NCBI GenBank assembly: GCA_036268995.1 | Contig: DATATB010000047.1 | Coordinates: 1-19,749 of the forward strand | From: DATATB01 sp036268995 | GTDB taxonomy: Bacteria; Planctomycetota; Planctomycetia; Pirellulales; PNKZ01 | DNA: 19,749 nt | Direction of reading: 5' to 3' | Shown here: positions 1 through 7,026 of the stretch, in pieces | Layout of the letters: each line of letters starts with the position of its first letter | Numbering within the stretch: position 1 is the stretch's first letter | Program-made: the position numbers and the translations under genes | The notes under the pieces: model-generated | What the model was told of the DNA's origin: nothing | Seen by the model: the letters and a program-made list of their open reading frames with translations, nothing else | Database searches by the model: none

Positions 1-2124
1 CTCGGCCAGGATAAACTAGGCTACGACAAGCTGATGGAAGCCAGCAGCACGGCGCCCGACGACATCTACGCCGACTTCATCATTGGCACCGTGTTTGCCA
101 TTGCCATGCAAAAGTTCGACAAGGCCGAACACCACTACGAAGCCTGCCTGCGGCGCGACCCCGACAATCCGTCGGTGCTCAACAACCTGGCGCTGGCGGA
201 GATTAAATCCGGCCATCATCGCGACGCCTTGAACCACTGGAAAACGGCGGCCGCGCTCTGCCAGGACCAGCGCATCGCACAAAACATCGGGCGCTTGTTC
301 GATCAGGCAGGCAGAGGCCGCATCCTGGTCTCCAAAAGCATCCTGTCGCAACTCGCGGATGTGTATGCGTCGCTAGTGATTGCCAAGAACGTGAGCGTGG
401 CCCAGGCTCAGCTCGGCTGGCAGTACATGTTGGTTCCGCAGCCGCCGCCGGCGGACGAAACGGCCGCCGCGGTGCCGGGCGCCTCGGAAGAGCTGGATCC
501 CACGATCGCCGTGTGCGGGTCGGGCTTCGTCGTTTCGCCCCGGTTTGTGCTGACCACCCGCATGTCGACCAAGGGCGCGACCGATTTTTTGATCGCCGAC
601 CCGATGAACAAGGGCAAAACCTTGCCCGCCAAGCTCGTCGCTTCCTCCAAGGACACGGACCTGGCATTGCTCGAATGCGCGGACTTGAAGAGCCCTGCGC
701 TGCCGGCAGATCCCATGCTCCCCCGTCCCGATACGGATGTGCTCGTGGCCGGCTATCCGCTGGTCGACGCCTCGGGCCTGGCCATCAAAATGGCCCGTGG
801 CAATACGATGGCGGCGGCCTCGGTCGGCAAAGTCGGCGTGCTGACCTACGAAGCGGCTGGTAGCCCCAGCGTCGGTGGTGGACCCGTCACTGACAGCATG
901 GGCAACGTGGTGGCCATGCATTGGAAGACGCTGGGCTCGCTGAACAATCGCTACGGCGCCGGCGTTCCGATGTCCGCCGCGCTTCCATTTATCACGGCTT
1001 CGATTCCTACTGACTTCCACCCGGCGCTTCCCAACAAGGCCGATATGCCGTGGAACGAGATTGAAGAGCAAACGAAAATGTCGACCGTCGTCGTGCTCTC
1101 CAAAACTCCTTCGCAGGACGTCGGACTGTCGAAGCGCGTCGGTCCGGGTTTTCTGGTTGATGCCTCATGCTGCCGTTGCAACGGCTTCAAGTCGATTCGC
1201 TGCCTGGCGCGCAGTTGCACCAATGGCAAGATTGCCAATATTCGGCAGGAGAAGACCGGCAGCAATCCGATCACGGGCGCGGCGATGTACGAGGATGTTA
1301 AATTCTACACGCCATGCCCTGTGTGCGGCGGCCGCGGTTTGATTCCCTGCGTGGTCTGCCATGGAACGGGCGTGGATCCCGACGTTCGCGTGCCAACTCG
1401 AGGCAGCCTGGCGCAGCCCGCGATGGCCGGGGCTGCAGCGCCCGACCCTGCAACGACTGGATCGGCGCCGCCTCGATCCTCAACGCGCCGCTCCCGAATG
1501 TCTCGATCAGCGCCCCAGGACCCGAACGCTACTGCGGGCAACGCGCTGGCCGCCGGGCCCGGGGCCAATAGTTCGCAGGGAAGTAGCAAGCGTGGAGACT
1601 ATCCGCCGCTGGAGCCGGCACTGGTCAGCCGCATCTCCGCAGCGATTGCATCCAACAGCACGACCGACACTCCTCAATCCGGCCGCGGCGGCACTGGCTT
1701 CCGCGACGTTCCGCCAGAGGGTGCACTTCTGGTCGGCGTAATCGTCGATTGGCAGGACAACAGCAAAACCAAGGCGGTGGGCATTCGACCCGTGTATCAG
1801 ACCAGCAAGGGTGAGATGAAGGGGCACTTCTTCGGACGCCGCACCGGGATCTCGGGAGGCAGCATGGCCCGGCAAGGCTATGCCCTGGGTGGGCTAGAGA
1901 TTCCTAGCGATAGTGTGGTTGAGGGAATGCAGGTATGGATGCTACGGGATACAGGCAATGGCTTGAACCTCACTGATAATCATCGATTTCACGTGCGCGG
2001 CGGAAACCCCAATTCGCCTTCCACGCTCCGGCTCGGACTGGACGGCTCCTACGCTGTTGGCATTACCGGCACCACGTCAGGCTCCGGCGAGCTAAGCGGC
2101 GTGGGCCTGGTGCTGGTTCGCTGA
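1..2124 (+). CDS. TPR / degenerate trypsin-like / DnaJ-type zinc-motif protein, 5'-partial
   Basis: The frame is open from base 1, so the true start lies upstream; the first in-window ATG is at 34 and residues are counted from it. Residues about 12-92 look like tetratricopeptide repeats (AEHHYEACLRRDPDNPSVLNNLALAEIKSG style). Residues about 158-315 resemble a trypsin/HtrA-like domain: GSGFVVS, then LTTRMST where LTNAHVV is usual, DTDLALLE, and SVGGGP where GNSGGP is usual. The catalytic His (position 177 is Met) and Ser (position 281 is Gly) are therefore missing and only the Asp region (D209) remains. Residues 379-446 carry DnaJ-like motifs: CCRCNG, CPVCGGRG and CVVCHGTG. A low-complexity linker (about 455-550) leads to a final domain (about 553-696, beginning near PPEGALLVGV) that I associate with planctomycete proteins. 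This is probably a scaffold or pseudo-enzyme. Its localisation cannot be judged because the N-terminus is outside the window. Confidence 0.8.
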   Translation, partial: LGQDKLGYDKLMEASSTAPDDIYADFIIGTVFAIAMQKFDKAEHHYEACLRRDPDNPSVLNNLALAEIKSGHHRDALNHWKTAAALCQDQRIAQNIGRLFDQAGRGRILVSKSILSQLADVYASLVIAKNVSVAQAQLGWQYMLVPQPPPADETAAAVPGASEELDPTIAVCGSGFVVSPRFVLTTRMSTKGATDFLIADPMNKGKTLPAKLVASSKDTDLALLECADLKSPALPADPMLPRPDTDVLVAGYPLVDASGLAIKMARGNTMAAASVGKVGVLTYEAAGSPSVGGGPVTDSMGNVVAMHWKTLGSLNNRYGAGVPMSAALPFITASIPTDFHPALPNKADMPWNEIEEQTKMSTVVVLSKTPSQDVGLSKRVGPGFLVDASCCRCNGFKSIRCLARSCTNGKIANIRQEKTGSNPITGAAMYEDVKFYTPCPVCGGRGLIPCVVCHGTGVDPDVRVPTRGSLAQPAMAGAAAPDPATTGSAPPRSSTRRSRMSRSAPQDPNATAGNALAAGPGANSSQGSSKRGDYPPLEPALVSRISAAIASNSTTDTPQSGRGGTGFRDVPPEGALLVGVIVDWQDNSKTKAVGIRPVYQTSKGEMKGHFFGRRTGISGGSMARQGYALGGLEIPSDSVVEGMQVWMLRDTGNGLNLTDNHRFHVRGGNPNSPSTLRLGLDGSYAVGITGTTSGSGELSGVGLVLVR

Positions 2125-2167
2125 AAGGTCAGCGCCGCAAGCTCAGGGATCGAGCATGCACGGTTCT

Positions 2168-2656
2168 TCAATCCCGCAGTTCGCACTCGGCCGCCTGGCC
2201 TTCGCATTCGTCGAGGTTGATCCGCAGCACGCTGGCGCGGAAGCCGGTCCGCTCGGCCAGTGCGTCGCGCAGGCGATGGGCAATGTAACGCGCGACCAGT
2301 TCGGCCGTGGTGTTGGCCACCGGCAGCAGCACGCAATCGCCGCGCGGAAACTCCCAGCGGCGGTCTTCGAACACCGCTTCGACCTGGCGATCGTCGGCCC
2401 GCACTTTGATCATCGGATGCTGGGTCGGCAAGAGAACGTAATGATCCAGTTCGTCGACGATCGATTTCAGCGTATCGCGCAGGGCGATGAAGTCGACGAC
2501 GTAATGGTTCTCATCCAACGGCCCCTCGACCGATGCCGAAACCCGATAGTTGTGGCCATGCAGCCGCTCGCAGATGTTGCCGGCAAAGGTGATAAAGTGC
2601 GCAGCGCTAAAGACCAGGAAGTCTTTGGCCATGTGTACGCGATAGATTTCAGACAT
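2168..2656 (-). CDS. 6-pyruvoyl-tetrahydropterin synthase / QueD family protein
   Basis: 162 residues, a little longer than typical QueD. Zinc ligands are visible as H20 (FSAAHF) and H33/H35 (RLHGHNY), with C29 in the place of the catalytic cysteine (NICERLHGHN). D71-H72 (ELDHYVL) and the NTTAELVARYI stretch near 116-126 match the second half of the active site, and E150 is a candidate C-terminal pterin-binding glutamate. The family converts 7,8-dihydroneopterin triphosphate to 6-pyruvoyl- or 6-carboxy-tetrahydropterin, or cleaves the side chain, in the cytosol. The start was chosen at the ATG before SEIYRVHMAKDF; a further in-frame ATG lies upstream, but those 28 codons fall inside an intergenic inverted repeat. 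The gene lies 110 bp downstream of a CitG-like gene on the same strand, so a role in a pterin cofactor other than queuosine is possible. The exact reaction cannot be fixed from sequence alone. Confidence 0.85.
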   Translation of the reverse strand: MSEIYRVHMAKDFLVFSAAHFITFAGNICERLHGHNYRVSASVEGPLDENHYVVDFIALRDTLKSIVDELDHYVLLPTQHPMIKVRADDRQVEAVFEDRRWEFPRGDCVLLPVANTTAELVARYIAHRLRDALAERTGFRASVLRINLDECEGQAAECELRD

Positions 2657-2670
2657 GGATGGTCCGGAGA

Positions 2671-2762
<92 letters not shown>

Positions 2763-2766
2763 GCTC

Positions 2767-3627
2767 TCAATAAAACCGCACCGGCAACCGAATGATTCCC
2801 TCGCGCAGCGCCGCCAGCAGTCCCGCGGCCACCAGATCGGCCGTCGTGCCGGGGTTGCGGCGATGATGGTCGGAGCGGAGCCAGAAATCCAAGTCCGACA
2901 GGGCAGCATGATAATTGGCATCGCCCGGCTCGCCGGCGGTCAGCACTTGCCCGGCCATCCGCGCGGCACGCTCGGCCAGCGGCGGCCCACATTTGCGGGC
3001 AATCAGCGTGTCGGGGTAGGCGTGCATTGTCTGCAAATGAACGCGAACGATCGCGTCGTTCAGTGACCAGCCGCGACCGACCGCCGCCGACAAGGCCGGC
3101 AAGACAAAACCCAGCACTTCGCGGAATCCATCGGCATATTGCCGGGCCACCAGGTCGCGCTCGGCCGCCAGTCGCATGGCCTCGAGCAGATCGTCGCACG
3201 TGCCGTGCATGACGTCGGCAGACTCCACCTGACCCATGCCGCCCGGCCGAGCCAGGCGAATCGCTTCATAAGCCGCCCGGGCATCTTCCGCATCCAGCGA
3301 GCCCAGCACGCGGCCGACTTCTTCATCCAACGGCCGACCTGGGCGGGCCATCGCCAGAGGCGCCATCAGCAGCAACATGCCCAAGTTGGTGTTCGTGGCC
3401 ACGGCGGCTCGAGTGGCTTCGACCGCGGCCAGCACCAGCGGCCCCAAGCGAAGCTCGGCTGCTTGCTCGAACACCGGGCCGATGGCCACGGCGCTGGTGA
3501 CGAAGTCGGCGAAGGTCGTGTCTTCGAAATCCGCCCCGCGGTGCACATTGCCAGGCTTGGCAGCCGTTGCTTCCCACAGCGCAGCCAAAGTCGCGCATTG
3601 CCCAAGCGAGAGGGTCGCCGCGTTCAT
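2767..3627 (-). CDS. CitG-like triphosphoribosyl-dephospho-CoA synthase family protein
   Basis: 286 residues, full length for the family. The hallmark N-terminal motif is present near residues 19-46: WEATAAKPGNVHRG followed by FEDTTFADFVTSA. Further family signatures are NTNLGMLLLMAPLA (about 79-92) and GGMGQVESADVMHGT (about 129-143). Classical CitG/MdcB makes 2'-(5''-triphosphoribosyl)-3'-dephospho-CoA from ATP and dephospho-CoA for citrate or malonate lyase. No lyase gene is nearby, and the KPGNVHR version resembles homologues I recall from tetrahydromethanopterin-linked C1 gene islands of methylotrophs and planctomycetes. A role in that cofactor pathway is therefore a reasonable inference, supported by the PTPS homologue downstream. 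The start ATG overlaps the stop of the upstream hydrolase (ATGA), indicating translational coupling in one operon. Confidence 0.8.
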   Translation of the reverse strand: MNAATLSLGQCATLAALWEATAAKPGNVHRGADFEDTTFADFVTSAVAIGPVFEQAAELRLGPLVLAAVEATRAAVATNTNLGMLLLMAPLAMARPGRPLDEEVGRVLGSLDAEDARAAYEAIRLARPGGMGQVESADVMHGTCDDLLEAMRLAAERDLVARQYADGFREVLGFVLPALSAAVGRGWSLNDAIVRVHLQTMHAYPDTLIARKCGPPLAERAARMAGQVLTAGEPGDANYHAALSDLDFWLRSDHHRRNPGTTADLVAAGLLAALREGIIRLPVRFY

Positions 3628-4571
3628 GCCGGCTCCATCGCCAGCGGGTGCCGTGCGAGAAACGCGTCAACTGCGGCCAGGACCTCTCGCGGGGCATCTT
3701 CCATCACGTAGTGGCCGGCCTCATTCAATCGACAGACTTCCGCCAGCGGGAAGAATTCGAGGAACCGCTGCAGAAACGCGGGCGTAAAACACCAGTCGCG
3801 CATGCCCCACACCAGCAAGACCGGCAACCGGCCCAACTCCGGCAACTTCTGCTCCAACTCCAGCAGTGCCGGATAACTGGGATGGCCGGCCGATGTGGGA
3901 ATATCGCGCACAAACCGATGAATGGCCACTCGGTTTTGCCACGAATCATAAGGCGCAAGCAGCCCCGAGCTGACCGCCGAGGGCAAACCGCCATGCTGCG
4001 TCGTGGCCATCCACGTCGCCGCGCGGGCGAACGCGTTTAACCCCTGCACAGCCAGCCGGCCAACGCCCGGCAGGCGGCAGGCCGCAATGCGCCACGGCAT
4101 GCGGCGTGAACGGAACGCGGCCGTGTTCATCAGCACCAGTCGGGCAAAGCGGCTCGGATCGGCTACTGCCGCCGAGAGCCCGATCGCGCCGCCCCAATCG
4201 TGTGCGACCAGCGTCACGCGCCGCAGATCCAGATGCTCGATCAGTCGCCGAAGGTTCTGCGCGTGCTGGGCGAGACAGTAGGGATAATCCTGCGGCTTGT
4301 CCGAACGTCCGCAGCCCATATGATCGACCGCAATCAGGCGGTAGCGATCGGCCAGACCCGCGATCAGGGCCCGCCAATAGAACGACCACGTCGGGTTGCC
4401 GTGAACCAGCAGCAACGGTTCGCCCTGCCCCTGGTCGACGTAGCGGTAGCGGTGGCCTTCGATCTCGAGCTCGCGGCTTTCGAACGGAAACAACGGGCGC
4501 CAATCGCATTGGCCGCCCAGTTGCGGCTGCGATTGGCCGCTTTCGCCGTTTTGCCCAGACACACGCTTCAT
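3624..4571 (-). CDS. Alpha/beta hydrolase, OleB / haloalkane-dehalogenase-like
   Basis: 315 residues. The fold is marked by the oxyanion-hole motif HGNPTWSFYWR (about 57-67), an aspartate nucleophile in VAHDWGG (D125), a charge-relay candidate in VWGMRDWCF (D259) and the catalytic His in NEAGHYVMED (H287). An Asp nucleophile followed by Trp is typical of haloalkane dehalogenases and of OleB, the beta-lactone decarboxylase of long-chain olefin synthesis. The stretches NTAAFRSRRMPWRI, GLLAPYDSWQNR and RFVRDIP fit OleB from memory better than true dehalogenases, but oleA, oleC and oleD are not in the window. The protein is cytosolic, with no signal peptide. It is the first gene of the minus-strand set and overlaps the CitG-like gene by four bases. 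The substrate is uncertain; an epoxide or lactone hydrolase of another pathway is the main alternative. Confidence 0.75.
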   Translation of the reverse strand: MKRVSGQNGESGQSQPQLGGQCDWRPLFPFESRELEIEGHRYRYVDQGQGEPLLLVHGNPTWSFYWRALIAGLADRYRLIAVDHMGCGRSDKPQDYPYCLAQHAQNLRRLIEHLDLRRVTLVAHDWGGAIGLSAAVADPSRFARLVLMNTAAFRSRRMPWRIAACRLPGVGRLAVQGLNAFARAATWMATTQHGGLPSAVSSGLLAPYDSWQNRVAIHRFVRDIPTSAGHPSYPALLELEQKLPELGRLPVLLVWGMRDWCFTPAFLQRFLEFFPLAEVCRLNEAGHYVMEDAPREVLAAVDAFLARHPLAMEPA

Positions 4572-4595
4572 TCGCTAACCGATTCGTAATAATCT

Positions 4596-4624
4596 TGTAT
4601 TAAACGACTTACGTCGAAATTCAA
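4596..4624 (-). promoter_or_regulatory. Weak sigma70-like promoter candidate for the hydrolase operon
   Basis: Read on the minus strand, TTGAAT (4624-4619) and AATACA (4601-4596) are separated by 17 bp in an unusually AT-rich patch ending about 24 bp before the hydrolase ATG. The -10 match is poor. A small palindrome, CGAC-TTAC-GTCG (4605-4616), lies in the spacer and could be an operator half-site pair. This is a suggestion only. Confidence 0.25.
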
Positions 4625-4827
4625 GCGGCCTGCCGCCTTCCTTCGCTCGCCGAAGAGTTTAAGATACCAACTGGCGGACTGCTACAAACGGCAAATCAGT
4701 TCGAGCCGGGTGTTTGCCTTTCAGCAGCCGGGCCGCCGGCAAGCTTCGAAGTCCGGGCCAGCGAACCTACACTTGGAGTGTCGGTGGTTCGCCGGCCGGT
4801 CCATTGGCGATGCGGGATACTATCAAT

Positions 4828-7026
4828 ATGGCGACGACGACGATTCGACGTGAACCATCGGCTGGCGAGCAGGTTTTTCAGTCCGAGCACTTCATCAACC
4901 GCGAGTTGAGTTGGCTGGAGTTCAATTCCCGAGTGCTGGAAGAAGCGGCCGACGCCACGAACCCGCTGCTGGAGCGGGTCAAGTTTCTGTCGATCTTCAG
5001 CTCGAACCTGGATGAGTTTTTCATGGTTCGCGTGTCGGGGCTGCGCGAGCAGGCCTTCGAAGACGGCGCCCCGCAGGACTATTCGCCCGACGGGCTGCGG
5101 CCAATCGTGCAATTGCAGCGAATGGCGGCCCGCACCCAGGAGCTGGTCGCGGCTCAATACCGCGTCTGGAACGAATCGGTGCGGCCGCAATTGGCGGAAC
5201 AAAAAATCCGCATTCGCGCCTATGAGCAGCTCACGCTGCCGCAGCGCGAGATCGTGCAGCGGTTCTTCGTCGAGCGGGCGTTTCCCGTTCTGACGCCCAT
5301 GGCCGTCGATCCCGCGCATCCCAGCCCGCGCTACCACAACCGCGCCTTGTACCTGGCCTGCATGTTGCGCCGGCATAGCGGCTTGGGTCCCAAGCGGATG
5401 TTCGCGGTCGTGCAATTGCCGCAGGTGCTGCCGCGGCTGGTATCGGTAGGCCAGGGGGACGAGCAGGATTTTGTGCTGCTGGAAGAAGTGATCGCCGCCC
5501 GGCTGCCGGAACTGTTCGGCGGTTTCGAAGTGCTGGCCAGCACTTCCTTTCGCATCACGCGCGACAGCGACATCGAACTGCTCGAACAAGAGTCGGACGA
5601 CATGCTGCGGGTGATTGAAGACCGCCTCAAGGCCCGGCAGCGGGGCCAGGCCGTGCGGCTGGAAGTGGCGGCCGATGGCGACGAGGAGCTGCTGCGCGAA
5701 ATCGTCGAGGCCGAACACATTCACGAAGCCGAGGATGGCTCGCCGGATTCGTACAGCGAGATTTACCGCATTGCCGGCCCGCTGGACCTGACTTCGATGA
5801 TGGAGCTGCTGCGGATTCCCGGCCGCGAGCTGCTGCGCGATCCGCCCTTCACGCCGCAGCATCCGCGCGGGCGCGGCCAACGCGGCACCGAGGACCTATT
5901 CACCGCCATCCGCCGCCACGATCTGTTGTTGCATCATCCCTACGACTCGTTCGAGCCGGTGGTCGAGTTCGTCAATCGGGCCGCCAAAGATCCCAACGTG
6001 CTGGCCATCAAGCAGACGCTCTATCGCACCAGCGGCGATTCGCCGGTCACTCGGGCATTGATCCAAGCCGCCGAAAACGGCAAGCACGTCACGGCCCTGG
6101 TCGAGTTGAAAGCCCGCTTCGACGAAGAGAACAACGTGAGCTGGGCCCGGCAGCTCGAACGCGCCGGCGTCCACGTGGTATTCGGATTCCTCGATCTCAA
6201 GACGCACTGCAAGCTGTCGCTCGTGGTGCGGCAAGAGGGGACTGTCACGCGCCGCTACGTGCATTTGGGCACCGGCAATTACAATCCCACCACGGCGCTG
6301 GTCTATACCGACCTGGGCTTGTTCACCGCCGACGAAGACATCGCCGCCGACGCTTCGGCCCTGTTCAACCTGCTGACCGGCTACTCGCAGGGCAATCGCT
6401 GGCGAAAGCTGGTCGTGGCCCCCACGGATCTGCACCGCCGCACGATCGAATTGATCGAAGAGCAAGCCCAGCGTGCGCAGCAGGGGCAACCCTCGTGGAT
6501 CTTCGCCAAGCTCAATTCGCTGGTCGACTACCGCGTGATCGAGGCCCTGTATCGGGCCAGCCAGGCGGGCGTGCCCATCGACCTGCTGGTGCGCGGCATT
6601 TGCTGCTTGCGGCCCGGCATGCCCGGCATTTCGGACAACATCCGCGTGCGGAGCATCGTCGATCGGTTTCTCGAGCACAGCCGCATCTACGTCTTCGGAC
6701 CCGGCGACGACGCCCAAGTGTTTCTGGCTAGCGCCGATTGGATGCCGCGGAACTTTTATCGCCGGGTGGAGGTAATGTTCCCGATCGAATCGCCGCCGCT
6801 CAAACAGCGAATCCTCAGCGAGATCATCCCGGCTTACTTGCGCGACAACGTCAAAGCCCGCATTCTGCTGCCCGACGGCAGCCACCAGCGTGAGCACGGC
6901 CCCACGGGCGAGCCGCAGCATCGCTGCCAGGACGAGCTGCTCACCATCCGCCCCGCCATCGCCCCCCTCGACGTCGCCGCCACCACCAACGGCGACGAAA
7001 CCAAGGGGTCGGGAGTTTTTTTCTGA
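4828..7026 (+). CDS. ppk1: Polyphosphate kinase 1
   Basis: 732 residues, normal PPK1 length. The enzyme reversibly transfers the gamma-phosphate of ATP to polyphosphate in the cytosol. The N-terminal domain starts with FINRELSWLEFNSRVLEEA and continues NLDEFFMVRVSGLREQ. The catalytic core contains H460 (KTHCKL), H479 (YVHLGTGNYN) and H617 (FLEHSRIYVF). Their spacing of 19 and 157 residues equals that of E. coli His435, His454 and His592, which supports an active enzyme. The start at 4828 (MATTTIRREP) is preferred because residues before it look non-homologous; ATGs at 4810 and 4714 are possible and no strong ribosome-binding site decides the matter. The C-terminus carries a tail of roughly 40 residues ending TKGSGVFF, which seems to be encoded by a repeat-like sequence. 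A sugar kinase begins on the very next base and the pst genes follow, placing it in a phosphate-handling block. Confidence 0.95.
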   Translation: MATTTIRREPSAGEQVFQSEHFINRELSWLEFNSRVLEEAADATNPLLERVKFLSIFSSNLDEFFMVRVSGLREQAFEDGAPQDYSPDGLRPIVQLQRMAARTQELVAAQYRVWNESVRPQLAEQKIRIRAYEQLTLPQREIVQRFFVERAFPVLTPMAVDPAHPSPRYHNRALYLACMLRRHSGLGPKRMFAVVQLPQVLPRLVSVGQGDEQDFVLLEEVIAARLPELFGGFEVLASTSFRITRDSDIELLEQESDDMLRVIEDRLKARQRGQAVRLEVAADGDEELLREIVEAEHIHEAEDGSPDSYSEIYRIAGPLDLTSMMELLRIPGRELLRDPPFTPQHPRGRGQRGTEDLFTAIRRHDLLLHHPYDSFEPVVEFVNRAAKDPNVLAIKQTLYRTSGDSPVTRALIQAAENGKHVTALVELKARFDEENNVSWARQLERAGVHVVFGFLDLKTHCKLSLVVRQEGTVTRRYVHLGTGNYNPTTALVYTDLGLFTADEDIAADASALFNLLTGYSQGNRWRKLVVAPTDLHRRTIELIEEQAQRAQQGQPSWIFAKLNSLVDYRVIEALYRASQAGVPIDLLVRGICCLRPGMPGISDNIRVRSIVDRFLEHSRIYVFGPGDDAQVFLASADWMPRNFYRRVEVMFPIESPPLKQRILSEIIPAYLRDNVKARILLPDGSHQREHGPTGEPQHRCQDELLTIRPAIAPLDVAATTNGDETKGSGVFF
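7003..7022 (+). repeat. Repeat-like AAGGGGTCGGGAG-T7 segment at the ppk1 end
   Basis: The last codons of ppk1 are written by AAGGGGTCGGGAG followed by seven Ts. Similar GGGG(T/A)C-GG-plus-T-run words occur as dispersed elements in planctomycetes and other genomes, as far as I recall. Only one copy is present in this window, so repeat status is inferred. GGGAG (7011-7015) also serves as the only Shine-Dalgarno-like sequence for the downstream kinase. Confidence 0.35.

Noticed and set aside
4572..4827. Pho-box or other known regulator site upstream of ppk1
   Set aside because: Nothing resembling the PhoB consensus direct repeats was found; apart from the weak minus-strand promoter candidate I see no clear element.
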